Origin: Roseiarcus sp963835885
Lineage (GTDB): Bacteria > Pseudomonadota > Alphaproteobacteria > Rhizobiales > Beijerinckiaceae
NCBI GenBank assembly: GCA_963835885.1
Contig: CAWIHF010000012.1
Coordinates: forward strand, 186,001 to 250,000
DNA: 64,000 nucleotides
Direction: 5' to 3'
The notes below the pieces were generated by a model. The model saw only the letters and a program-made list of their open reading frames with translations, had not been told where the DNA came from and searched no databases. Of the stretch, positions 37,983-46,932 are shown piece by piece. Numbering within the stretch: position 1 is the first letter of the stretch; each line of letters opens with the position of its first letter. The translations under genes were made by a program, and so were the position numbers.

Positions 37983-38759
37983 ATGGCTTCAGAGTTCGAA
38001 GATGAGCTCGCAGCGCTCGATGCGCGACTGGAAAAGGCGTTGAAGGCTGCGGAGGGTCTGGTCAACGGCTTGAAGCGGGTGCGCCGGGCCGCCCGGGCCG
38101 GCCAGGTTGCCGAGATCGTCAAGGGCCTGGACGGACTCGATGCGCAAATCTCGGACGCCCAATCCGAGGGGCGCCATCTCGCCGGCGCGTGGAATTTTGA
38201 AACGTCGAACTACATGGCCGATGGCCGCTTTCTCGCCGACCTACAGGCGTCGGCCGCCGAGCAAAACCTGGCGATGTTCGAACGGGATGGACGCATCTAT
38301 TGCTTCCCCCTCATTCTGCGTATCGACGCCAACCAATCCGCCGTTCGTGTCGGCCGCAAGATCGAGCGCCGGATTCGACCGAGCGAACTCGTTCGCCTCC
38401 TGGCGAAGGCGCAAAAGAGGCCTCAGCAATTCCGCGAAGAGGCTTTCCTCGACCTGATCTGGCGGACCTACCGGCGGCTTGTCGGGCGCGAGTGGAACGG
38501 GACCGACCCGGGCCGGGTGGTTGCGCTTGTCGATATCCATGACACGCTGACGCTGCTGCCCGGCTCCGACTACCCGCGCGAAGAATTCGCCCGCGATCTG
38601 CTTCTCATGGACCGGCGCCCGGACCTGCGCACGCGCGGAGGGGATCGTTTCGAATTCCCGCGCGGAACCACGACCAAGGGCATCAGGCCGCTCGTCGTCT
38701 ACGACGGGGAGGGAACCGAAAGGACCTACTACGGCATCCGTTTCGTTCCGGGAGCGTGA
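37983..38759 (+). CDS. Cassette gene 1: unknown protein with N-terminal coiled coil
   Basis: A 258-residue protein with no family I recognise. Residues 1-65 are a heptad-rich helix (EFEDELAALDARLEKALKAA, LVNGLKRVRRAARAGQ), probably a coiled coil. The remainder is an alpha/beta region (WNFETSNYMADGRFLADLQA, MFERDGRIYCFPLILRIDAN, FLDLIWRTYRRLVGREWNGT, RGTTTKGIRPLVVYDGEGTE). Tight packing with the ATPase-like and helicase genes (one base before the next start) says it works with them, perhaps as an adaptor. No signal peptide or membrane segment. Confidence 0.7.
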   Translation: MASEFEDELAALDARLEKALKAAEGLVNGLKRVRRAARAGQVAEIVKGLDGLDAQISDAQSEGRHLAGAWNFETSNYMADGRFLADLQASAAEQNLAMFERDGRIYCFPLILRIDANQSAVRVGRKIERRIRPSELVRLLAKAQKRPQQFREEAFLDLIWRTYRRLVGREWNGTDPGRVVALVDIHDTLTLLPGSDYPREEFARDLLLMDRRPDLRTRGGDRFEFPRGTTTKGIRPLVVYDGEGTERTYYGIRFVPGA

Positions 38760-38760
38760 G

Positions 38761-39732
38761 ATGGGGGTCGCGACGGAAACTTGGCTTGACCTGATCGATC
38801 GGGAATACCTCGGCCAATTCATTGCCGGCGGCGGCAGCGCGGTAAAGTTCGTCGAGGGCGAATCCGAACAACTCGACGAGATCGAGACCGCCCTCAGCTT
38901 TCTTGCGGACCGGAATGGGATGGCGTTTTGCCGGATCGATTCTTCCGCAACCCGGCTCCACATGATCCAGGACATTTTTTTCGCAGTTTCCCGGAGTGTT
39001 GACTGGCCGGCGCTCGCCCAGGTTTTTTTGGAGGCCCTGACGGTGAGACACGGCTACACGTGGCCCCGACCCGGCAGTGGCGTCACGCTCCAGGATGTGG
39101 CCGCGCACAACGGGATCGATGAGCTTCTGTTCCGTCGCGAGTTGAACCGTTGGCTGACCGATGACGTCATGCGCGATCACACGATGAGCCAGGATTTTCG
39201 CATCGCGATGACAAGGCTCTGTCTGACGCGGCTGGAGCCGGACGATAGGGACATCGGCGTCGTCGACCCGGTGCTCGACTGGCTGCACGGCGAGTTGCGG
39301 CGCGTGAGCTCCCTCCGCCAGATTTCGATTACCGCCAAAATCACGCGGCACAATGGCCGGGCCATGCTGCGCTCGCTCTGCCGATGGCTGCGGCTCTGCG
39401 GGCGCAAGGGAATTTGCCTGACGCTCGACATCCGTCAGATCCTTCGCGCCGGGACTACGCCTTCGGAGGGAGTTCGATACACCGCCGCGGCAGTGATCGA
39501 CGCGTTCGAGGTGCTGCGCCAGCTGATCGACGACACCGAGACGTTTCAGGGCCTCATGGTTATCGTTTTGGCGGATGAAGCGCTCACCGGTCTCGACCCC
39601 AAACGGTCGCTCAATGCGTATGACGCGCTGAAGATGCGGGTGTGGGACGACGTCCGAGCGACTGGGCGGGATAACCCGCTCGCCGCGCTCGTGCGGTTGC
39701 ATTCGGGACGGCGCCCGTCAGAGGCGGCATGA
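38761..39732 (+). CDS. Cassette gene 2: BrxD-like protein with degenerate ATP site
   Basis: A 323-residue protein resembling the BREX BrxD-type ATP-binding family (former DUF2791), from IAGGGSAVKFVEGESEQLDE to the C-terminal ADEALTGLDPKRSLNAYDAL with RDNPLAALVRLHSG. Where family members have a Walker A GxxGxGKT, this one reads GESEQLDE. The Walker B position reads GICLTLDIRQIL without the acidic pair. It is therefore probably a structural, non-hydrolysing subunit. It overlaps the next gene by four bases (ATGA), which encodes an intact ATPase of the same kind. The family call is from memory of motifs and not from a search. Confidence 0.68.
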   Translation: MGVATETWLDLIDREYLGQFIAGGGSAVKFVEGESEQLDEIETALSFLADRNGMAFCRIDSSATRLHMIQDIFFAVSRSVDWPALAQVFLEALTVRHGYTWPRPGSGVTLQDVAAHNGIDELLFRRELNRWLTDDVMRDHTMSQDFRIAMTRLCLTRLEPDDRDIGVVDPVLDWLHGELRRVSSLRQISITAKITRHNGRAMLRSLCRWLRLCGRKGICLTLDIRQILRAGTTPSEGVRYTAAAVIDAFEVLRQLIDDTETFQGLMVIVLADEALTGLDPKRSLNAYDALKMRVWDDVRATGRDNPLAALVRLHSGRRPSEAA

Positions 39733-40988
39733 TGGACGACCGTGCAACCATCGAGGCGCGCGGCGCGATTGAAGCTCTGCGCGCCGGGGTCCCCAGCCGG
39801 GCGGCCATCCGTCTTCTGGGGGAACGGGACGGAGGGTTGTTCAATCCTTTTCTCAACTCGCTCGGGCGCTGCACCCAGGCCCTCGAACACGGGCGGCAAG
39901 CCGAAGGAACCATCGTCTGGGGCGGATTTGGGGCCGGGAAATCGCATTTGCTCGGCTACCTGCGGGAGCTCGCCCTCGAGCGCAACTTCGTCGTCAGCGT
40001 CGTTCCGATAAGCAAGGAAACCCCGATGTTCGATCCTGCCCGCTTGTTCGCGGCGGCGATCCGCACGGCGGAGGTTCCCGGCGCGAACGACGACGTGATG
40101 ACCGTGGCGCTTGGGCGGCTGAAGCCCGGCACAGAACCATTCGACCGTCTCGAATCCTGGGCAACCGAGGAGGCGCGCGCGGGGTCGCTGTCGGCGGTGT
40201 TCGCCGCCTTGCTTTGGCTGATTCCGCACCTCGCGCCCGAAGATCACGCGCGCATTGCCCGCTTCTTCGGCGGCGACAAACTCAATGCGACGGCGGTGAA
40301 GTCCTGGCTGCGCGACAATGGCGCGGCCAAACTGTTCGATATCAAGCCGACGCGCGAAATCGAGATCGCTCGTCAGCGGCTGCGGTTCGTTCCACGTCTT
40401 TTGTCTTCGGCGGGGCTGGCCGGCTGGTGCGTTCTTCTCGACGAAGCCGAGCTCATTGGCCGTTATTCGCCCTTGCAGCGCGGCAGGAGCTATGCCGAGC
40501 TGGCGCGCTGGCTTGGCCGGGACGAAATGGACGCCTTGCCTGGGATCACCACGGTCGCCGCTTTCACCGACGATTTCGTGGCCGCAATGTTCGATCTTCG
40601 CCGCGACGAAGAGCTGATCCCCGAGAGGCTCGAACAGAAAGGGCTGGCGCGCCAAGCCATCGTGGCCAGTCGTTGCATGGAAGAGCTGCGACGCATGCGC
40701 GGCGTCCGCCTGGCGGCGCCCGGCGAGGACGCCTTGCGCGCCGCCCAGGGCCGGATCGCCGATCTCTATTCCAGTGCCTACCAGTGGCGTCCTTCCGCCT
40801 TCGCGGTTGGCGAGCGGCGGGCGGGAAAGTCGATGCGCCAATACATCAAGTCTTGGATCACCGAGTGGGATATCGAGCGCCTCTACGGCGAACGACCGGC
40901 GATCGAGGCCAGTCCGATTCCAACCGACTACAGCGAAAGCGCAGTGCTGGAACAGGCGCCTCTCACTCGAGAGGGCGACGAGGAGTAG
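39729..40988 (+). CDS. Cassette gene 3: BrxD-like P-loop ATPase
   Basis: A 419-residue ATPase. Walker A is IVWGGFGAGKSHLLGYLREL near residue 65 and Walker B is WCVLLDEAELIGRYSPLQRG near 240. The order resembles the BREX ATP-binding family (BrxC/BrxD, DUF2791): the opening IEALRAGVPSRAAIRLLGER, the P-loop, then a YAELARWLGRDEM helix, TVAAFTDDFVAAMFD, and a C-terminal MRQYIKSWITEWDIERLYG. Members load or move DNA in defence systems. It is coupled to the pseudo-ATPase before it and followed after 16 bases by an SNF2 helicase. No PglZ, PglX or BrxC is present. Confidence 0.78.
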   Translation: MMDDRATIEARGAIEALRAGVPSRAAIRLLGERDGGLFNPFLNSLGRCTQALEHGRQAEGTIVWGGFGAGKSHLLGYLRELALERNFVVSVVPISKETPMFDPARLFAAAIRTAEVPGANDDVMTVALGRLKPGTEPFDRLESWATEEARAGSLSAVFAALLWLIPHLAPEDHARIARFFGGDKLNATAVKSWLRDNGAAKLFDIKPTREIEIARQRLRFVPRLLSSAGLAGWCVLLDEAELIGRYSPLQRGRSYAELARWLGRDEMDALPGITTVAAFTDDFVAAMFDLRRDEELIPERLEQKGLARQAIVASRCMEELRRMRGVRLAAPGEDALRAAQGRIADLYSSAYQWRPSAFAVGERRAGKSMRQYIKSWITEWDIERLYGERPAIEASPIPTDYSESAVLEQAPLTREGDEE

Positions 40989-41004
40989 GAGGAGGAAGTC
41001 GGCA

Positions 41005-42378
41005 ATGACCGGGCCGGGCGAGGCGTCGAATGAGGCGTTCGGCCTGCCTTGGCCGTCGCGGTTCTTCAGCTACCAGAAGGACGGAATTGAAAGGCTCCTG
41101 CTTGGCCGGTCGGTGCTGCTCGCCGATGAAATGGGCCTGGGCAAAACAATCCAGGCGATCGCCGCCCTACGCATTTTGGCGGCGCGTCACGAGGTTGAAC
41201 GCGCGCTGATCGTCTGTCCGGTTGGACTGGTCGCCCAGTGGCGGCGGCAAATCCGCATTTGGGCGCCCGACCTCGCGATCGCGACCGCGGTCGGTTCACG
41301 CGACCAAAGGATGGCCGCCTGGCGCGCCGACGCGGCGCTCACCCTTGCGAACTTCGAATCGGTCCACGCCGATCTCGGCGCCCGGTCCGCCGTCCGTCGG
41401 CGGTGGGACGTGGTTGTCGTTGACGAGGCGCAACGAATCAAGAACCCGAGATCCGATGTCGCCGTTGCGCTGAAGTCGCTCGAACGGCGGCGCTCGTGGG
41501 CGCTGACGGGAACGCCGCTCGAGAACCGGCTCGACGATCTGATCTCGCTGCTCGATTTCACCGCGCCCGGCGAATTCGATCGGAGGGCGATGGGCGTGGG
41601 TTTTCGCGGCCTGATGGACAGGGTGCAACTGCGCCGCCGCCGCGCCGAGGTCCTTGACGACCTGCCGCCCAAATTCGCTTCGGTGATCGGTCTCGACCTG
41701 ACGGCGACACAGCGCGCCGCCTACCGAAAGGCGGAGGAGGAAGGAACGGTTTGGCTACGCTCGCTCGGACGCGAGTTGCGAATTTCGCATGTGCTCGAAC
41801 TCATTCTCCGCCTGAAGCAGATTTGCAATTTCTGCCCGGAGACGGGACGGTCCACCAAACTCGCCGATCTTCGGCAACGCCTCGACGAGTTCAGAGCGTC
41901 CGATGCAAAGGCGCTCATCTTCTCCCAATTCGTCGAAGAACCGTTCGGCGTGCTCCAACTCGCCAAGGAATTGCAAAACTTCCGGCCGCTGGTGATCGCC
42001 GGCGGAATGGACCAGCCGAGTAGAGCCGCCGCGTTCGATTCGTTCGAGCGTGACCCGTCGCGCCGGGTGATGATCCTTTCGCTCCGCGCCGGGGGAACGG
42101 GATTGAACCTCACTTCGGCCTGCCGCGTCGTCCATTTCGATCGATGGTGGAACCCTGCGGTCGAGACCCAGGCCGAGGATCGAGTCCATCGGATCGGCCA
42201 GACGCGACCGGTCCAGGCATTCGCCTATCTTTGCGCCGACACGGTCGAAGAGCGCATCGCCGAAATCCTCGACGAAAAACGCAGGCTGTTCTCCGATCTG
42301 ATCGATGGCGTTCCCGCCCGCGCGCTGGGCAGGCTCGGTCTCGATAGCCTCCTCCAACTCGCTGCTCCGCGGTTTTAG
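41005..42378 (+). CDS. Cassette gene 4: SNF2-family DEAD/DEAH helicase-like ATPase
   Basis: A 457-residue minimal SNF2 motor starting at ATG 41005 after GGAGGAGGAAG. Motifs in order are I LLADEMGLGKTIQAIAAL, Ia VCPVGLVAQWRRQIRIW, II VVVVDEAQRIKNP, III LTGTPLENRLDDL, IV region ALIFSQFVEEPFGVL, V LSLRAGGTGLNLTSA and VI QAEDRVHRIGQTRPVQAF. SNF2 proteins translocate along duplex DNA and remodel protein-DNA contacts. It has no extra domains, so target choice must come from the partner proteins of the cassette. The reading frame is intact. Confidence 0.93.
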   Translation: MTGPGEASNEAFGLPWPSRFFSYQKDGIERLLLGRSVLLADEMGLGKTIQAIAALRILAARHEVERALIVCPVGLVAQWRRQIRIWAPDLAIATAVGSRDQRMAAWRADAALTLANFESVHADLGARSAVRRRWDVVVVDEAQRIKNPRSDVAVALKSLERRRSWALTGTPLENRLDDLISLLDFTAPGEFDRRAMGVGFRGLMDRVQLRRRRAEVLDDLPPKFASVIGLDLTATQRAAYRKAEEEGTVWLRSLGRELRISHVLELILRLKQICNFCPETGRSTKLADLRQRLDEFRASDAKALIFSQFVEEPFGVLQLAKELQNFRPLVIAGGMDQPSRAAAFDSFERDPSRRVMILSLRAGGTGLNLTSACRVVHFDRWWNPAVETQAEDRVHRIGQTRPVQAFAYLCADTVEERIAEILDEKRRLFSDLIDGVPARALGRLGLDSLLQLAAPRF

Positions 42379-42419
42379 CGAGCGGGGCGGCCCCGCTCCT
42401 TGCGACAGAGGGAAGGCTC

Positions 42420-42602
42420 TCAGCTCGCGCGCGGCCCGCTCATCTCCTTGAGCGCGGCTTCGACATGTCGCCAGGTCTGCGCCGCCTCCTTGTCGTGTCG
42501 CTTTTCGCAGGCGATGGCCCGCTGAACCGCCTCGACGATTGCTCGGTCGCCATGCGCTTCCCTGAGCTGCCGCGCATATTCAATGATTACGGTCTCTTCC
42601 AT
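42420..42602 (-). CDS. Small conserved-looking hypothetical protein
   Basis: 60 residues from ATG 42602 (MEETVIIEYARQLREAHGDR), preceded by GAGGAGGG at good spacing. It is helical and charged (AIVEAVQRAIACEKRHDKEA, AAQTWRHVEAALKEM). It faces the helicase gene, 41 bases away. No function known. Confidence 0.62.
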   Translation of the reverse strand: MEETVIIEYARQLREAHGDRAIVEAVQRAIACEKRHDKEAAQTWRHVEAALKEMSGPRAS

Positions 42603-42953
42603 GGCGCCCTCCTCGTTGGCGATACGCTTTGGGACCGCCGGCGCGCGAAGTCTGCCCGCCGGGATCGGCAGCCGCCTGCGAGCTAGACAAGCAGACGATG
42701 ACGGCATGAGTGCGTCAGGGCAGGACGTTGTCCTCGTCGCCGACGATTAGCGTCACCCGATGCTCGATCGAGGCGGTAAGATATATTTCGAAAAGGTGGG
42801 GCGCAGGCCTGACACCTTAGTCAGGCGCGCGCAATCTGCGTCTCGCAGGCGCCGGCGGCCTATTGGGTGCGAAGCCGACGCGCATCCAGCCACAAAGCCC
42901 GTAATCCATGGCCATGGATCGCGATCGTCGGACGTCGCGTCTTACGCTGAAAC
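42603..42953. other. Intergenic region with one hairpin
   Basis: GCCTGAC...GTCAGGC (42807-42826) forms a perfect seven-base stem with a six-base loop. There is no U-run, so it is a weak terminator candidate. Nothing else was recognised. Confidence 0.35.
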
Positions 42954-43190
42954 CTAATGTCGATCCTCGACCAGCCCTGACATTTGCGTCACGAGCTGGA
43001 TAATCGCCTCACGGAGAGAGGCCTGCCGAATACTCAAGAAAGAGCGCATCAGACGATGGCCCTCTTCTGGACTCGCCAGAGAAAACCTCAAATCTCGACA
43101 ATTGGCCGAAATATCCAAAGAACCAACTGAACGAGAATTCTCTCCAGCCCGTTCCGGCGCTACGGGCGTAGCCACCGCTAACAAGTCCAT
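42954..43190 (-). CDS. Possible small hypothetical protein
   Basis: 78 residues from ATG 43190 with GGGGAG upstream. The C-terminal half (GHRLMRSFLSIRQASLREAI, IQLVTQMSGLVEDRH) resembles the end of XRE-type regulators, where a short helical tail follows the HTH. No HTH is present, so it may be a regulator remnant or a small standalone protein. Confidence 0.42.
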   Translation of the reverse strand: MDLLAVATPVAPERAGENSRSVGSLDISANCRDLRFSLASPEEGHRLMRSFLSIRQASLREAIIQLVTQMSGLVEDRH

Positions 43191-43537
43191 GTCCGGCTCC
43201 CCATCACAGATGCATGCCTGCGTGAAAGTCCCCTACCGCAGTGCAACCAAGATAATTACAGCAATCATAACCGCTGTCAACGCCGCCTGATCGTCACTTC
43301 ATCGTCACATGACGCAAGGTTGCGTGATGCTGACGGATCGCGCCGAGGCGGAGAACAGAGGCTTACTGCGCCGACAAACAATGGCCGACCCCCGAGTGGA
43401 GGTCTTCTCGGCAATCGAAGCCTTGCTTGTTCCGAAAGCGTCAAGCCTGACCGCCGCCAGTTGTCCAGTTGTCAGACTTTCTTTACGATATGGGCATAAG
43501 AATCATGTGCTGGGTGATTGGCGTCCGGGTCTGAACA
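43191..43537. other. Intergenic region, nothing recognised
   Basis: About 350 bases, less GC-rich than the surroundings, between two small divergent frames. No convincing gene or repeat. Confidence 0.35.
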
Positions 43538-43729
43538 ATGCTTGATTTGATTGAAATCGAGTTGACGCGAGCCCGCAGAATGGCTGAGCAGGCCGCTGAC
43601 GGCCTTTTGCTCTATCTGATCGATATGGCGATTCTCGAGGCGAATCACCAAAAACGATCTCAGAACGACAATCTCGACGGACGCATCGCACAATCGCCGG
43701 AGCATAAACCACCGAGAGCGGACGACTGA
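43538..43729 (+). CDS. Small helical hypothetical protein
   Basis: 63 residues: LDLIEIELTRARRMAEQAAD, GLLLYLIDMAILEANHQKRS, then a polar tail. The amphipathic helix pair looks protein-like and resembles short alphaproteobacterial hypotheticals. No strong ribosome site is visible before ATG 43538. Confidence 0.45.
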   Translation: MLDLIEIELTRARRMAEQAADGLLLYLIDMAILEANHQKRSQNDNLDGRIAQSPEHKPPRADD

Positions 43730-45084
43730 ACGATCCACCGACGCCTCTGTCAGGTCGCAGCCACGGATTGCCGCCCCGAAATTATCTCCCGGCGCTTCGC
43801 GTCCGCCGGCGCTCGCCCGTTCTTACGAGCCGAGGGCATCCTTATAGATCTTTCCGTCCTTCATGATGATCAGAAGATTCTTCTCCGGATTCTCGAGCAG
43901 CGAAATATCGGAGATTGGATTGCCATCAATCACCAGCAAATCGGCGAGCGCGCCTTCTTCCACAACTCCGAGCCTTCCTGGATAGGGGTTGCGCGGACCG
44001 GATAGTGCAAGCAATTCGCCATTTGTCCCGGTCGCCATCTTCAGAATGTCGGCGTTCTCGTACCAACGCGTGAGATGGGTCAGCATTTTGCCCTGGCGCG
44101 CAGCCAGTTTGCTCGAAAAGAGCAGGTCCGAGCCGAACGCGGTCTTGATCTTCAGCTCTTTCACCAGCGGGTAGAGCGTCAGGGTCCCTGCGAACACCTG
44201 GCGCGCATTGATTCGGCTTTGCCCTGTAAGCGCGCCGGTGTCCTCTTCGCTGAGGAACGGCTGGGTGCTGAGCCAGGCGCCCTTTTCGGCCATCAGCCTG
44301 GCTGTCGGCTCGTCCATCAGATGGCCGTGCTCGACGCACTGGACCCCCGCGGCGAGCGCCCGCTGTATGGCCGCCGGCGGGTAAGCGTGCACGGCGACAT
44401 AAGTGTTCCGATCGGCGGCGGCCTCGACGCCTGCGCGCAACTCCGGCTCGCTGAAGGTCAGCATGTCGAGGGTGGTGCGCGGCGAGGATACGCCTCCGCC
44501 TCCGACGAGCTTGATCTGCGAAGCGCCATGAAGAAGCTGCTCGCGGACCCGCAGCCGCACTTCGTCGGCGCTGTCGGCAATATTGGAGCCGCCGGTCCGC
44601 TCCATGTAGCTCAGCGGACCGCCAAGACTTCTCGGCAGATCGGACAGAGGGCGCAGGTCGCCATGGCCGCCGGTGGTCGTGATCATGGCGCCCGACGGAT
44701 AGATTCTTGGACCGGGCGAAAGCCCTTCGTCGATCGCCTGCTTGAGCGGGAAGGAGGGGCCGCCGAGATCCCGAACCGTGGTGAAGCCGCGCATCAATGT
44801 GCGCTCCGCCTCGGCGCTGGCGGCAAGAAAAATGTAACCGAGCTCCGCCGTGAACAGGGCGGCGATCGGGAGCGCCGCGAATATCGTATGCCAGTGCGCA
44901 TCAATCAGGCCAGGCATGACGACACGTCCGCCGCAATCGATCGTTCGCGCGCCTTCCGGCAGGGTCAGATCGCCGGCGGCGATCGTCTTGATTCGATGGC
45001 CCTCGACAAGGAGGCGCAGCTCGCCGCGCAAGGTGTCGGACTTTCCATCGAACAACAGAAAATTCGTGAAGGCGACCGGTGGCG

Positions 45085-45093
45085 CAGACGCGC
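45085..45093. repeat. 9-bp target-site duplication GCAGACGCG, left copy
   Basis: GCAGACGCG occurs at 45085-45093 and again at 46501-46509, exactly abutting the two ends of the insertion element. Retaining one copy keeps the amidohydrolase frame across the junction. Confidence 0.88.
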
Positions 45094-46500
45094 AGCAGTT
45101 CTAAAAGTAGGGAATTTCATTCTGCTCATGGGCCATCGCGGATTTTTAGGAGTTCTGGGGGGATGGCGAAATTGGTGAGGGCTTCGAGCAGGAGGGGCCA
45201 GGAGGGAAAGACGACGTAGGCGGTCAGTGTGAGGATGTGGGCGAAAAAGCTGGTTCGCTTTGCCGCGGCTTGGCGGGCGGCTTGCCAGGGCGGGTCCAGC
45301 AATTCGAGCACGGTATGCCAGGCGAAAGCGAGCAGATTGAGGGCGGCGAGCGTCATGGCGAGAAATTTTTGGCCGTGGCCGAAATTATGTTCGAGTTCGT
45401 AGCCGTGGTTTTTCATGACGTTGAAGCTTTCGTTCTCGATTTTCCATCTCGCGCGGCCACAGGCGACGATTTCTGCGACGTTGTCTTTGGAGACGGGAAG
45501 ACTGGTCACCCAGGCCATGGAATATTTGAGGTTGCCCTTGGCGTCGACGATCTCGAAGCCGATCCAGTTGACGAGTAGGGCATCCTTGCCGTCGCGGATC
45601 GGAACCCGCTCGATCCAGCGATAGCGGAACGTCTCTTTGGTGGCGCGGCGGCGCACTTTCTCCTCGTGGCGCGCAAGCTCAGATCCGTTGATGAAGTCGT
45701 AGAGCGCCTTGTGCGAGCTTGCCTTGGCGGTGAAGATGAAATCGTCGCCGGCATCCATGACCATGTTGGCGACGGGGTGACAGGCGAACAGATCGTCGCC
45801 GAGAAAGATCGGGCGCAACGGGGCGAGGCGCGCGCCGTGCGTGGAGAACCAGCGTTTGACGGCGTTGCGCTCGCAATCCTGCTTTTCGGCGCCGTCCTGG
45901 GTCGCGACGAACTCGGGCATCAGGGGGATGACCTTGGAATGGCCGGGCGCCACGACGGTGGCCGACAGCAGGCTATGATAGCTCTCGGTGTTGCCGTTGG
46001 AGCGCTTGCGGGTCAGACAATTCGGGCAGGCGAGCTTTTGCGAGCAGAAATACTCCGTTCCATCCCAGGCGATGAGCGTCCTTCCGCCCAATCGGCCGAA
46101 GACCTGCCGCAGGGCGGGCCCGGCCAACAGCGTCTCGATGCGTTCGAAACAGGGCCGCAGAAGCGTGGGGTCGGCCTCGTCCAACGTGTCGCGAATATAA
46201 TTGTCCGAAGGAATTCTGCCGATCCCGAATAGGGTCTGGCCATTGGAGCGGCCCTGGCCCTTTTCCAGCGCGCGCTGAAAGGCAAGAAACGACGCGCTCT
46301 GCATGAAAAACATCGCGAAAGCCGAAAGACCGAAGTCCGCGATCTCGATATTGCCGCCACGCCCCTTTCGCCTGTCGGGAAAAGTCGAGCATACGGCCTT
46401 CAGGCCGGACAAAAGGGAGGGCAAAACCTGCATCCCAACCCTGAATCAGACTTTTGCCGATTCGCGAATCCCGAAAAATTCCGCACTTTTAGAATTGCTG
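45094..46500 (-). mobile_element. IS4-superfamily insertion sequence (1,407 bp)
   Basis: The terminal inverted repeats CAGCAGTTCTAAAAGT and CAGCAATTCTAAAAGT match at 15 of 16 bases and are followed by (G)GGAATTT at both ends. It is flanked by a perfect 9-bp duplication. One transposase gene fills the element. It is inserted in the amidohydrolase gene just after the signal peptide codons. Confidence 0.9.
45126..46433 (-). CDS. DDE transposase, IS4 superfamily
   Basis: A 435-residue protein: FMQSASFLAFQRALEKGQGR, GRIPSDNYIRDTLDEADP, the first Asp region LIAWDGTEYFCSQKLACPNC with a C-x-x-C, the second Asp region FLGDDLFACHPVANMVMDAG, and the C-terminal RARWKIENESFNVMKNHGYE with the catalytic Glu in a YREK-like setting. 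It looks intact from ATG 46433. The exact IS subfamily is uncertain; ISNCY-like or ISAs1-like elements are similar. Confidence 0.88.
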   Translation of the reverse strand: MQVLPSLLSGLKAVCSTFPDRRKGRGGNIEIADFGLSAFAMFFMQSASFLAFQRALEKGQGRSNGQTLFGIGRIPSDNYIRDTLDEADPTLLRPCFERIETLLAGPALRQVFGRLGGRTLIAWDGTEYFCSQKLACPNCLTRKRSNGNTESYHSLLSATVVAPGHSKVIPLMPEFVATQDGAEKQDCERNAVKRWFSTHGARLAPLRPIFLGDDLFACHPVANMVMDAGDDFIFTAKASSHKALYDFINGSELARHEEKVRRRATKETFRYRWIERVPIRDGKDALLVNWIGFEIVDAKGNLKYSMAWVTSLPVSKDNVAEIVACGRARWKIENESFNVMKNHGYELEHNFGHGQKFLAMTLAALNLLAFAWHTVLELLDPPWQAARQAAAKRTSFFAHILTLTAYVVFPSWPLLLEALTNFAIPPELLKIRDGP

Positions 46501-46932
46501 GCAGACGCGGGGCCCGATTGCGCACTGGCCCGCCGCACGAAACCCAGCGACGCAAGCGATGCGCCCATTCCGGCGAAAAATCCGCGTCGCGAAAGCTGGG
46601 CGTTGATCCGACGCGTCGCGAACTGGATTTCCGGCCGGCAGCAAAGGCAGCCTTGGCGTCCGCGTGGAGCGGGCTCTTCGCCCGACGTGCAAGAGAGCAA
46701 GGTGTCGCCTCCTCGCAAAAACAACGCACGGGCAAACGAAGCGCGCGGATAACCATCGCCCCGTTCACGCGCGCCTTTTACGGGCTCGCAGGCGGACCCG
46801 AGCCTCCGCCCTCGCCTCGAAGAAGGTAACGTCCGTTGGACGAGCGAAAATGTTCCGCAGCGGGAGAGGATATCGGCGGGAAGCAAGCGCTGCAAGCCGT
46901 CGCCGACACTCCCGGACACTCTCGTGACACTC

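Larger units (their letters stand above)
43823..46700 (-). pseudogene. Tat-exported amidohydrolase, split by an IS4-superfamily insertion
   Basis: The 3' part (45059-43823) is a metal-dependent amidohydrolase: PGLIDAHWHTIFAAL (metal His pair), GFTTVRDLGGPSFPLKQAID, GGGGVSSPRTTLD, VAVHAYPPAAIQRALAAGVQ, CVEHGHLMDE and KTAFGSDLLF. The 5' part is right of the element: a TTG at 46700 with GAGGAGG upstream, a long n-region, then a Tat signal SRRGFFAGMGASLASLGF...RRASAQSGPAS. Deleting the element and one 9-bp duplicate reads SGPASAPPVAFTNF; one extra T in a five-T run (45059-45063) must also be dropped to reach LLFDGKSDTLRG. The rebuilt protein is about 486 residues and periplasmic. The substrate is unknown (a prolidase- or imidazolonepropionase-like group). 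Confidence 0.8.

Noticed and set aside
37983..42378. Complete BREX system
   Set aside because: Only BrxD-like ATPases and a helicase are present; no methylase, PglZ phosphatase, BrxC, BrxA or BrxB is encoded nearby.
42807..42826. Rho-independent terminator
   Set aside because: A perfect stem is present but no T-run follows on either strand.
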